Source: Candidatus Iainarchaeum sp.
GTDB lineage: Archaea > Iainarchaeota > Iainarchaeia > Iainarchaeales > DTGL01
Direction: 5' to 3'
Assembly: GCA_017608575.1 (NCBI GenBank)
Contig: JAFCFP010000041.1
Location: 1 to 9,211 of the forward strand
Length of the DNA stretch: 9,211 nt
Shown here piece by piece: positions 1 through 6,905 of the stretch. Position 1 is the first letter of the stretch. Each line of letters opens with the position of its first letter. Both the position numbers and the translations under genes were made by a program. A model generated the notes under the pieces. The model searched no databases. It saw only the letters and a program-made list of their open reading frames with translations, and was not told the origin of the DNA.

Positions 1-2964
1 GAGAACCTCGTACAAGTATTCTTCGTCGTCTTCTGTGAATTCTTTTGCTTTTATTATTGCTTTTATTGTTCTTGTGAATCTTGCTTCGTGGCTCCCGCCT
101 TTTGCGCTTGCCAGTTCGTCTGCCTCGTTTTCAAATACCTTGTCAAAGGCTTTCTTGTTTTCGTTTAATTGTTTGTAAAAGTCTTCTCCAATCTTTTCTT
201 TTTTTGTTTTTGGAGTTGCTTCAAGGATTTTTGCTGCTTCAAAGAAGTCAACTTCTTCTGTCTGGCTTCCGTTTGTTTGGAATACTTTTCTGAGTTTCCC
301 TTTTCTAAAAAACGTGATGACTTGGTTTGTCTTTTTGTTGTGTGCTCTTGCGGTTCTGGCTTTTTTCGGCAACCTCTTAATTTTTTCAAATAATTGCTTG
401 TCGTTGTCTCGGATGTTTCTCAGGAAAGTCAGGTATTTTAGCTCTGCATCATCTTCTTCGTCTTCTGCTGTTAATAGCTTTTTTGAATTGAGTTTTGCGA
501 ACAAGTCGTGTGTTTTTATTTCTTCGTCAGTCAACAGCTTTGCATCGTTTCCAAGCATTTCAATGAACGCATTTATTTTGGCTTCAGCTGCTTCTTTCAA
601 GCTGATATTTTCGTTTATTGGACCCGCTGGGAAAAAATTGTAGGTGTAGATTTTGTCAAATTTGGCGTCAACCCTGTTTATTCTTCCGACTCTCTGCATT
701 AATCTTGTTGGGTTCCAGGGAATGTCATAGTTTATTACTACGTTTGAGCGGTGCAGGTTTACTCCTTCTGAAAGAATTTCTGTGGAAATTAAAATCCTGT
801 AATCGTCTTTTTTGTGCCTTGCTCTTGCATCAAAGTTTTGTATTACTTGGCTTCTTATTGCTTCGCTTGATTTGCTTGAGAATGCCAGCACCTTATTGTT
901 AAACTTTGGGTTGAGTTTTTTTTCAAGGTATTCTGCGGTTTCCTTTGATTCAGTGAACACAATCAGCTTGTTTTTCTTGAGAATTTTGTCCTTTGAAAGC
1001 ATTTGCATAAACTTGTTTAGTTTTGGGTCTCTTTGAATGTCTTTCCACATTGCTTGAATCTTTTGCAGTACTTCAAAGTCGTTTTCAAGGTCTTTTTTGA
1101 AGTTTGCAGTAAAGTTTTTTGATTTGTATTTGAATGCTTTTTCTTTTTCAATCAGCTTTTGGATTGCTTCTTCGTCATCGTTTTCAAGCAGCTCAAATAT
1201 TTTGTTTATGTACTTTTTGCTGACATAAACATTTCCTTTTCTGTATTCTTCCAAGAACCTGCTGTATGAGTGAATGAATCTTTCAATGGATTTTTTGAAT
1301 GCGTAAAAACTGCTTTCCAATCGTTTAAGCAAGAGCACTTTCATAAACCTTCGCATGTTTTTTTGAGAGAGCTCTTCTGGCTGAGAAATGCCCTCTTTTA
1401 AGTATAAGAGTGGGGTGTATCTTGAGTATTTGAATTCTTTGGCTATTAATTCAATTGTTTGGTTGAATATTTTGTCAAGCTCTTCATCAAAGTGATACAA
1501 TACAGGTGTTGGGTCTTCCACTTCCGGAAACTTTAGTTTTTGCTTGGCTAAGTCTCTTCCGTAATACTTGATTATATTGCCCCTTGTTCTCCTGACCATA
1601 AGGTATTGTAGAACGTTTTTGCGTATTTCTTCAGCGTTCTCTTTTACTATTCTTAAGTATTCCTCTTTGTCTTTTGACCTATCCAAGCCTTTTAACCTGT
1701 TTTGGAGTTTTTTGAAGTATTTTTCCAAGTCCCTTACTTTTGGGTTTGGCAGTGTTGACTTGTGGGCGTTCTGAAACAGTTTTATTTGGCTCAATATATC
1801 CAGAGGAGTGTTGTTCAAGGGTGTTGCGGAGACAAGTATTACTCTTTTTCCCCTGCAAATCTGGAAAAGCTTTTCATACATTTGTGTTTGTTCTGTTCTA
1901 AAGCGGTGTGCCTCATCAATGAACACGTTCTTGTATTTTTCAGTTCCTCTCTTAACCAGCTTATCGAGCTTTCCCACTGATTCAAAATCTGTTTGCCTCA
2001 CGCCAAAATCTGAGAACACGTTTGGCCATGAACCGGGGTTTTCTTTGTCAAGCAATGTTGGTGGCGCAATTACAAGGCTTCTGCCATCAAGTTGCTGCGC
2101 TAGCATTGCGGAAACATAAGTCTTTCCTAAACCAACAACGTCTGAGATGAACACTCCGCCGTATTCTTCTAGTTTCATTTTTGCGTCTCTTACTGCGTCC
2201 TTCTGGTAGTCCAAGTCCATGAAGTTTTCTGGCAGGTATTCCTTGAAGAGCTCGTCCTGGTCAAGATTAATTTTTTCTTTGTAGTATTCATAAAGGAATT
2301 TCAAGTATAGTTCGTATGGACTTATTGAGTCATTCATCCATGTTTTTTTCTTGATTGTTTCAACGTATTTTTCTGAAACATCAACAGAGTTTTCCCAGAG
2401 TTCTTCAAACTTTTGCTTGGCAAATTCAAAATCAGCCCTATTTTTAAGTTCAACATTGAATTCAATGTTGTTCCGTAAGCCTGCTTGGGTAAAGTTGCTT
2501 GAGCCAGTGATAACTCTTCCAATGTCTCTGTCACCCTCTCTAAAAGTCATTATGTAAACTTTTGCGTGAATGTTCCCGTCAGGGAATGCTTTTATTTCAA
2601 GTTTTCCTGACTGGAGCCATTCTATAAACTTGTTTATTCCTTTTTCCACTTCCATTAAGTCTTTGGATTCTTCCATTTCCTGCACTACTTGGTTTGAGAA
2701 CGCTTCCTTGGTTTCCCTATGCGACTTAAGTCTCTGCTGTTCTTTTGCCATCTGCATTAGCTCAAAAGTTTGCCTGCTTGTGCTAATTCCAATCAGGATT
2801 CGGATTTTTTCTGTATTTTCAAGAGAGTTGCAAATTGCATGAAACCCACTTGTATAAAAGTAGCCCACCAAGCAATCAAAAAATCTTGTGTCACGAATAA
2901 GTTCACTGAACCTTTTCTGTAGGTTCTCGTCCTTTTCGTTAGTAATAAACGTAAGGTCACTCAT
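1..2964 (-). CDS. PLD-nuclease/SNF2-type DEAH-box helicase, 3' end beyond window
   Basis: Large superfamily 2 ATPase, 988 codons without a stop and still open at the left edge. The N-terminal ~190 residues form a phospholipase-D-like nuclease domain: H133-A-K135-V-Y followed by G154-S-S-N-F-T and an N-x-E-F-N segment. The usual Asp of HxKx4D is Thr (T140), as occurs in some helicase-linked PLD domains. The helicase core follows: Walker A V-G-L-G-K281-T, D350-E-A-H353, S379-A-T, F670-T-E-S, and the arginine-finger region Q757-R-V-G-R. A Lys/Glu-rich C-terminal region follows. The ATG at 2964 overlaps the upstream winged-helix gene by 8 nt (ATGAGTGA), with GGGAG about 11 nt upstream, so it is translationally coupled. 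Asn codons are mostly AAC. Architecture supports ATP-driven DNA translocation with possible cleavage, often seen in defence islands; the biological role is inferred. Confidence 0.9.
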   Translation of the reverse strand, partial: MSDLTFITNEKDENLQKRFSELIRDTRFFDCLVGYFYTSGFHAICNSLENTEKIRILIGISTSRQTFELMQMAKEQQRLKSHRETKEAFSNQVVQEMEESKDLMEVEKGINKFIEWLQSGKLEIKAFPDGNIHAKVYIMTFREGDRDIGRVITGSSNFTQAGLRNNIEFNVELKNRADFEFAKQKFEELWENSVDVSEKYVETIKKKTWMNDSISPYELYLKFLYEYYKEKINLDQDELFKEYLPENFMDLDYQKDAVRDAKMKLEEYGGVFISDVVGLGKTYVSAMLAQQLDGRSLVIAPPTLLDKENPGSWPNVFSDFGVRQTDFESVGKLDKLVKRGTEKYKNVFIDEAHRFRTEQTQMYEKLFQICRGKRVILVSATPLNNTPLDILSQIKLFQNAHKSTLPNPKVRDLEKYFKKLQNRLKGLDRSKDKEEYLRIVKENAEEIRKNVLQYLMVRRTRGNIIKYYGRDLAKQKLKFPEVEDPTPVLYHFDEELDKIFNQTIELIAKEFKYSRYTPLLYLKEGISQPEELSQKNMRRFMKVLLLKRLESSFYAFKKSIERFIHSYSRFLEEYRKGNVYVSKKYINKIFELLENDDEEAIQKLIEKEKAFKYKSKNFTANFKKDLENDFEVLQKIQAMWKDIQRDPKLNKFMQMLSKDKILKKNKLIVFTESKETAEYLEKKLNPKFNNKVLAFSSKSSEAIRSQVIQNFDARARHKKDDYRILISTEILSEGVNLHRSNVVINYDIPWNPTRLMQRVGRINRVDAKFDKIYTYNFFPAGPINENISLKEAAEAKINAFIEMLGNDAKLLTDEEIKTHDLFAKLNSKKLLTAEDEEDDAELKYLTFLRNIRDNDKQLFEKIKRLPKKARTARAHNKKTNQVITFFRKGKLRKVFQTNGSQTEEVDFFEAAKILEATPKTKKEKIGEDFYKQLNENKKAFDKVFENEADELASAKGGSHEARFTRTIKAIIKAKEFTEDDEEYLYEVL

Positions 2965-3205
2965 TCTGCATCTCTCCCACTGCTTGTTCCGGCGGTTTCA
3001 AGCGGTAAAGCCGTTTTCTTGCATCTTTTGGATCAAGTTTTGCTTCAAGCCAGCCAAACTGCCGTAATTCAGACAAGGCAATACTGACAACTTTGTCACC
3101 TTCCAATGCCTCAATAGCTTCAGAATAATTGAATTCCCTCTCCTTGAAAACCTTCCAGAGAAGAGAATATCTCTTCATAATCCATTTGGACAACGGTTTC
3201 GCCAC
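2957..3205 (-). CDS. Small winged-helix DNA-binding protein, coupled to the helicase
   Basis: Protein of about 82 residues with the look of an archaeal winged-helix domain. A first helix (SKWIMKRYSLLWKVF) is followed by a short helix (YSEAIEAL), a recognition-helix-like VVSIALSELRQFGWLEAK, and a basic wing (DPKDARKRLYRLKPP). No membrane segment or catalytic motif. I favour the GTG at 3205. A TTG at 3214 would add three residues; the ATG at 3178 would cut into the first helix. The stop (2959-2957) lies inside the start of the helicase gene, so the two form one operon. A perfect inverted repeat lies just upstream between an A/T-rich TATA-like tract and the start, which suggests autoregulation. 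It could instead be an accessory DNA-binding subunit of the helicase. Confidence 0.75.
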   Translation of the reverse strand: MAKPLSKWIMKRYSLLWKVFKEREFNYSEAIEALEGDKVVSIALSELRQFGWLEAKLDPKDARKRLYRLKPPEQAVGEMQNE

Positions 3206-3227
3206 AAAAATCAACTCAGTATATCAG

Positions 3228-3244
3228 ATATGTTATTAACATAT
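3228..3244. promoter_or_regulatory. Perfect 8-bp inverted repeat, operator candidate
   Basis: ATATGTTA-T-TAACATAT, two perfect 8-nt arms around one central base. It lies between the divergent winged-helix/helicase operon and the plus-strand 476-aa gene. On the minus strand it sits between a TATA-like tract (about 3245-3253) and the predicted start, where a bound protein would block transcription. The small winged-helix protein encoded next to it is the obvious candidate binder; this is inference. Confidence 0.5.
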
Positions 3245-3261
3245 TAATTTAATGTTATGCT

Positions 3262-3278
3262 CCATATACTTTAATTTA
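3262..3278 (+). promoter_or_regulatory. TATA-like promoter tract for the 476-aa gene
   Basis: CATATACTTTAATTTAG-like A/T-rich tract about 30-45 nt upstream of the TTG chosen as start at 3307. It is compatible with an archaeal TATA box and a very short leader. No convincing Shine-Dalgarno sequence precedes the TTG. The exact TATA position is uncertain because the whole region is A/T rich. Confidence 0.35.
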
Positions 3279-3306
3279 GGGGGTATTTTTTAGAGTTTCT
3301 TTAAGG

Positions 3307-4737
3307 TTGGTCCACTTGTGTTATAACAAATTTTTGGCAAAAGTATGTGAGGTTTCTGCTAGTCTAAAATATAATAGTGAAAGAGTTTCTTTACTAGAAG
3401 AGGTTCTGAAAAGTCTTCTGGTAGATAAAAATAGTCAAATTAATACTGTTGATGAGGCAAGAAAGATTTACGAGCAAAGTGTATCACAAAATAAGAGGAA
3501 GCAAACTGAGCAGTTGAATGAATTGCTTAAATCTCATTGGTTTAAAACTGGAGAGTTGTTGATATCTAATATTTCTAGTTTACATGTTCCTTGGTATGTT
3601 AGTAAAAAGTTCTTACCTTACAATAAACAGTTTAAGGAAAAATTTGGATTTGGAATAGATTCGCTGCTCTTCTTTTCTTTAATCCTGCAGAGTTATCTCC
3701 AATACAAACAGCAAATGCTAAATTTTGAGGATCTTACTTATCAATTTAATTCTGAAGCAGAATATGGGGATTTAGGTTTTGTTGCAGATCCTCCTACTGA
3801 TTTTGTCCGTAAATGGAGCAAGATTATTGAAATTAGTATGTCTGAATTAGAACAGCTTTTTTATATGATGCCAGAATCTGAACTTAATTCAATCTTGAAA
3901 AACTTATCTCTTGATATTGAGAACTTGCCTAAAAAAGAAGATATGCGGTTTTACTTAACCCCTCTTTTACAAGCTAAAAATAAGGTATTTGTTTTAACTC
4001 CGAAATATTTGGTGGTTGATTTGCCACTCCTATGTGAATCGTTATTGCATGATTGCAAATGCTATTTGAATTCCAAAGGAAGGACTTTTGAAAAATTAGT
4101 ACAGGAAACTTTGAGGGCTTTGCCTTTTAATTCAATGGCTTTCAATCTGAGATATGGGGCTAATTATGAAGTTGACGCAGTTGTTAAATTCAAAGAATCT
4201 TTCTGGGCTGTTGAAGCATCCAGTCATCCACCTTCTTTAAAATCAATCAAAGGAAATCTGATGGCGATACAGAATGATATCAAAAAAACAGTAACCAAAT
4301 GCATTAAACAAGGGTCGCGTTGCATAAAACATGCGCATAAAAAACCCCTTAACTATTTTTCAAAAAATGTAAAAACCAAAGGAGTAATCATTGTAGTAGA
4401 CGGGATTTATCCTCAATTAAATATCAATTCAGCCATGGAACTTTTCGAAGAAGATTTGCCAGTTTATATAATAAATTGGTTTGATTTAGCGAGTCTCCTA
4501 GAGGAGCCAGAAGTGGAAGAGTTTGAAAATTTTTTATTATGGAGATCTAAAAGACCAATGCCAATCGTTTGTTTTGACGAGAAAGATTATTGGGCATATT
4601 ACTTTGATTACTATAAAAATGATAAGAAATTTAGGGCTGCCTTTAAAACAGCCCAGAAAAAGCAACTCCGTGTTTTTTACATTAGCCACAGATTTAATAA
4701 CAAAGATTATCTTGGAAAACTAGTAAGGTCTAAATAA
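3307..4737 (+). CDS. Unknown protein with degenerate PD-(D/E)xK-like segment
   Basis: 476 residues, family not recognised. Residues ~1-245 are mainly helical and charged with no membrane segment. Residues ~250-395 resemble a restriction-endonuclease fold: E262 in a helix (FEKLVQETLRAL), a β-hairpin ending in Y-E-V-D290-A-V-V, then F-W-A-V-E303-A-S305, β-strand G359-VIIVVDG and strand-helix V386-YIINWFDLASLLE. D290 and E303 have PD-(D/E)xK-like spacing, but the expected Lys after E303 is Ser, so the site is degenerate or uses another Lys. No early in-frame ATG exists; the frame opens at 3280 after a TAG, and TTG 3307 (or 3316) is the likely start. Codon use differs from the helicase: Asn is AAT about five times as often as AAC, suggesting separate acquisition. 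It is divergent from the helicase operon. Real coding is clear; function is inferred weakly. Confidence 0.8.
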   Translation: MVHLCYNKFLAKVCEVSASLKYNSERVSLLEEVLKSLLVDKNSQINTVDEARKIYEQSVSQNKRKQTEQLNELLKSHWFKTGELLISNISSLHVPWYVSKKFLPYNKQFKEKFGFGIDSLLFFSLILQSYLQYKQQMLNFEDLTYQFNSEAEYGDLGFVADPPTDFVRKWSKIIEISMSELEQLFYMMPESELNSILKNLSLDIENLPKKEDMRFYLTPLLQAKNKVFVLTPKYLVVDLPLLCESLLHDCKCYLNSKGRTFEKLVQETLRALPFNSMAFNLRYGANYEVDAVVKFKESFWAVEASSHPPSLKSIKGNLMAIQNDIKKTVTKCIKQGSRCIKHAHKKPLNYFSKNVKTKGVIIVVDGIYPQLNINSAMELFEEDLPVYIINWFDLASLLEEPEVEEFENFLLWRSKRPMPIVCFDEKDYWAYYFDYYKNDKKFRAAFKTAQKKQLRVFYISHRFNNKDYLGKLVRSK

Positions 4738-4740
4738 TAT

Positions 4741-4929
4741 TTAAGGGATATTTGCACTTAATGTTCTTGCAATTTCCCCCAAATCCACTCCGTTTTTTTC
4801 TAGTTCTTTTTTGATTATTTTTTGGAGTACTTCTGTTGCTTGTGCTTGTTGTTCCATTGTTTCAAGGCTTTGTTTGTTTAGGGGTTTGCCGCATTTGGGG
4901 CAGCTGATAAAAAAACAAGCAAAACATTA
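4741..4929 (-). pseudogene. Decayed gene 3' end: zinc-knuckle plus charged helix, possibly integrase tail
   Basis: A minus-strand frame ends at TAA 4743-4741 and encodes ISCPKCGKPLN followed by a Gln/Glu/Lys-rich helix (segments TEVLQKIIKKELEKN and LGEIARTL). No start codon precedes the knuckle, and an in-frame TAA at 4929-4927 cuts it off. One CxxC pair plus a charged C-terminal helix resembles the second half of the zinc ribbon and tail of archaeal tyrosine-recombinase integrases, but zinc-ribbon proteins of other families end similarly. Upstream of the TAA the same frame stays open for another 48 codons, back to a GTG at 5073, so the broken gene may have extended further. Reading: degraded mobile-element or accessory gene. 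The protein remnant is fairly clear; the integrase identity is tentative. Confidence 0.4.
4793..4823 (+). terminator. T-tract terminator candidate
   Basis: Three T-tracts (T7 at 4793-4799, T6 at 4807-4812, T6 at 4818-4823) lie 55-86 nt after the stop of the 476-aa gene. Archaeal transcription commonly stops at such oligo-T runs without a hairpin. They are also the complement of Lys-rich codons of the decayed minus-strand frame, so they may be incidental. Confidence 0.35.
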
Positions 4930-5172
4930 ACTTAACCAAAAGTCAACCAGCTTGTTAACGATGTCGGTGTATGTTTTGCCTTTCTTTCCTAAGCTTTTGA
5001 AAATCCAGAGATAAAAAGGCCAATTATTGTGATTCCCATTAATGGCATTGCATCCCACTAAGAGAAAACTCACTGATTTACAAAGCTGTGCAAATATTTA
5101 TCAGTAGTAATATTGAAATGGCTAGTAAAAATATTGCCTTTTTCTTCACCGGAAATGCGCTCTCCCGAATGG
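4930..5172. other. Intergenic DNA without an intact gene
   Basis: No gene can be supported. On the minus strand a 48-codon frame (5073-4927) continues the decayed frame downstream, with segment LGKKGKTYTDIVNKLVDFW. A hydrophobic stretch (MGITIIGLFISGF) in a second frame over the same bases hints at a frameshifted relic. A 10-bp palindrome CCATTAATGG lies at 5036-5045. No tRNA-like cloverleaf or tandem repeat was seen. Confidence 0.4.
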
Positions 5173-5180
5173 TTTATTAA
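5173..5180 (+). promoter_or_regulatory. TATA box of the DUF488 operon
   Basis: TTTATTAA, 27-34 nt upstream of the ATG at 5207. This is the spacing expected for an archaeal leaderless transcript starting at or next to that ATG. It is the main reason for preferring 5207 over the ATG at 5180, which would overlap the box. Confidence 0.5.
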
Positions 5181-5206
5181 TGACTTTTTCCTTTCTATTG
5201 TTTGTT

Positions 5207-6001
5207 ATGATATATAATAGGCAGAAGCTTTTGCTGCAAGTTGTCGGGGTATTGTCTGAGAAGGGCATTTCTTCCAAGACCTATTTAGTGAAGGCTGTGT
5301 TTCTTTTGAGGCAGAGGCTTGGATTTAAAGCAGTTGGCTATAACTTTTTTCCCTATAAGTTTGGACCCTTTTCTAATGTAATTTATGAAGACTTCAGAGT
5401 TTTAGAGAATGAAGGTTTATTTAAGGAAAGTAGCTTAAGGTTAACCAATAATGGAAGGAATTTTGTTGGTTCTCTGGAAAAAAATGAAACAATTTTTTCT
5501 GAATTAAATGATATTCTTTCCGCTTTTGCAAACAAGCCAGAGATTGAAAGTTTTGTTTATGCTAATTACCCTGAGTTTACTGTTCGTAGCGTTTCGTTGG
5601 AAAAAGAGCATGCTAAAGAAACGGGAATTTGTTCGATTGGCTATGAGGGCAAGACTATTGACTCTTTTTTGAATGAGTTAATACGGCACAATGTTTCTTT
5701 GCTTGTTGATGTTAGGAAGAATGCTTTTAGCATGAAGAGGAGATTTTCCAAAGGCCCATTAAAGAATTATCTTGAAAAGGTTGATATTAAGTATGTGCAT
5801 TTTCCAGAACTGGGAGTTGAATCTGATAAAAGAAGGGAACTGAATTCTGCAGCAGATTACAAGGCATTGTTTAGGGAGTATAGGAAAAGCCTGCCTTCCA
5901 AAAGAGAGAAAATTGCTTTGATGTGTTTTGAGGCTGACAAAAACTTTTGCCACCGCGGCATTTTAAGCGATTTTTTAAATACAGGGGTTGTCCATATTTG
6001 A
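5207..6001 (+). CDS. DUF488 protein with N-terminal winged-helix-like domain
   Basis: 264 residues. The N-terminal ~85 residues (NRQKLLLQVVGVL, KTYLVKAVFLL, FFPYKFGPFSNVIYED, LENEGLF) match the helical domain commonly fused to DUF488 and related to Panacea/SocA-like domains. After a helical linker the DUF488 domain follows: S-I-G-Y-E-G (~143-148), L-V-D-V-R (~166-170), SMKRRFSK (~175-182), HFPELGVESDKRRELN, and the C-terminal C240-F-E-A-D-K-N-F-C248-H-R. All hallmark DUF488 positions are present, so it is probably active; the biochemical function of the family is not established. Start at ATG 5207 is favoured by the TATA spacing and family N-terminus; ATG 5180 adds nine hydrophobic residues. 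The stop overlaps the partner start (TTGA). Asn is mostly AAT, unlike the partner gene. Confidence 0.88.
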   Translation: MIYNRQKLLLQVVGVLSEKGISSKTYLVKAVFLLRQRLGFKAVGYNFFPYKFGPFSNVIYEDFRVLENEGLFKESSLRLTNNGRNFVGSLEKNETIFSELNDILSAFANKPEIESFVYANYPEFTVRSVSLEKEHAKETGICSIGYEGKTIDSFLNELIRHNVSLLVDVRKNAFSMKRRFSKGPLKNYLEKVDIKYVHFPELGVESDKRRELNSAADYKALFREYRKSLPSKREKIALMCFEADKNFCHRGILSDFLNTGVVHI

Positions 6002-6768
6002 GGGAAAGAATCCTTATTCTTACAAAGACTTATCCAAACTTGAGCAAGAAGTATGTTGAAACTGTTTGCGTTGCTGGCATTACTGACAAGGGAGAGTGGA
6101 GAAGGCTTTACCCTATTCCTTTCAGAAAGCTTCCTTTTTCACAGCGTTTTAAAAAGTTTGACTGGATCGAAGTTGACACTGTGAAGAACACCAAAGAAAA
6201 GTTGAAGCGGAAAGAATCTTACAGGGTTGACGCCAGCTCTATCAAGGTTTTGGGCAATGTTGGAACCGGCAAAAACAGGAACTGGGAAGAAAGAAACAAG
6301 TTTTTGCTGCCTCTTGTGAACAAATCCCTTGAGGAACTGGAACAGCTTAAGAAAAGCAAAAAGGTTTCTCTTGGCCTGATCAAGCCTGCGGAGTTAATGG
6401 ATTTTACTTTGACTCCTATAGATGAGTGCCGTGATTGGGAAAAGGAATTGATTGAAGGCACACAGAGAACGCTTTCCGGTTTTTACAAATCTCCGCTGGA
6501 TAAAGTTCCGTGGAAATTCTCTTACGTTTTCAAATGCAATGACTCCAAATGTTCAGGCCGCCACTCTATAATGTGCGAGGACTGGGAGCTGTTGGAATCG
6601 TGGCGTTCCTGGAAGAACAAGTACAAAACAGACCAACTGTTATGGCAAAAACTAAAGGAAAAATACCTTGACTGGATGAAAAAAAGAAACCTGCACTTCA
6701 TTGTAGGAACAGAATCCAGATACAATAAATTTCTAATAATAGGCTTATACTATCCACCAAAACAATAG
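5998..6768 (+). CDS. Conserved DUF488-partner protein, function unknown
   Basis: 256 residues. I recognise the family as the one commonly encoded beside DUF488 genes in bacteria and archaea; it has no assigned function. Hallmarks: N-terminal RERILILTKTYP, ETVCVAGI, GEWRRLYPIPFRKLP, a middle stretch LGLIKPAELMDF, then H189-S-I-M-C-E-D195-W-E and C-terminal VGTESRYNKF-LIIGLYYPP. C180, C185, H189 and C193 are spaced like a possible metal site; this is seen here but not known to be general. The start is TTG 5998, whose last bases form the stop of the upstream gene (TTGA), a translational-coupling overlap. The longer frame from ATG 5947 would overlap DUF488 by 55 nt and lacks family support. It probably acts with DUF488 in nucleic-acid metabolism or defence; this is inference. 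It ends with TAG. Confidence 0.85.
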   Translation: MRERILILTKTYPNLSKKYVETVCVAGITDKGEWRRLYPIPFRKLPFSQRFKKFDWIEVDTVKNTKEKLKRKESYRVDASSIKVLGNVGTGKNRNWEERNKFLLPLVNKSLEELEQLKKSKKVSLGLIKPAELMDFTLTPIDECRDWEKELIEGTQRTLSGFYKSPLDKVPWKFSYVFKCNDSKCSGRHSIMCEDWELLESWRSWKNKYKTDQLLWQKLKEKYLDWMKKRNLHFIVGTESRYNKFLIIGLYYPPKQ

Positions 6769-6781
6769 CCCACAATTTATC

Positions 6782-6803
6782 TTGTTACATTGCATTGTAA
6801 CAA
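6782..6803. repeat. Palindrome 1 of a tandem pair (TTGTTACATTG arms)
   Basis: Inverted repeat with arms TTGTTACATTG and CATTGTAACAA, one mismatched pair per arm. It lies 14 nt past the stop of the DUF488-partner gene, in the convergent gap before the lipoprotein gene end. It shares its half-site with the second palindrome centred 33 bp away, about three helical turns. Confidence 0.65.
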
Positions 6804-6812
6804 ATGACGCCC

Positions 6813-6838
6813 AATTGTTACATTTAAATGTAGCAATT
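6813..6838. repeat. Palindrome 2 of a tandem pair (AATTGTTACATTT arms)
   Basis: Arms AATTGTTACATTT and AAATGTAGCAATT, 13 nt each with a single mismatch and no spacer. The half-site TTGTTACATT is identical to the left arm of palindrome 1. Two sites on one DNA face suggest cooperative protein binding or a recombination site; hairpin-forming RNA is the alternative. No promoter is expected in this convergent gap, which makes a simple operator role odd. Confidence 0.65.
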
Positions 6839-6905
6839 ATTTTGGTTCTGGCAAGGCAAATGGTGGTGTTTTCAAGAGTGACTATGCAGGTTTTGCACTA
6901 CTGGT

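Noticed and set aside
81..2842. Many plus-strand open frames (64-109 codons), often Ser/Phe/Leu-rich
   Set aside because: They lie antisense to the helicase, whose frame is continuous with all SF2 motifs; their composition mirrors its Lys/Glu codons.
4927..5073. 48-codon minus-strand frame from GTG 5073 as an independent gene
   Set aside because: No convincing promoter or family; it is better explained as the upstream part of the decayed frame, with signs of an additional frameshift.
5947..5997. N-terminal extension of the DUF488-partner gene from the ATG at 5947
   Set aside because: It would overlap the DUF488 coding region by 55 nt and precedes the family's normal N-terminus; the TTG at 5998 with the TTGA overlap fits better.
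6782..6838. Archaeal dif/XerA site
   Set aside because: The palindromes are repeated and do not show the 11-6-11 dif sequence I know; a recombination role is left open only as a hypothesis.
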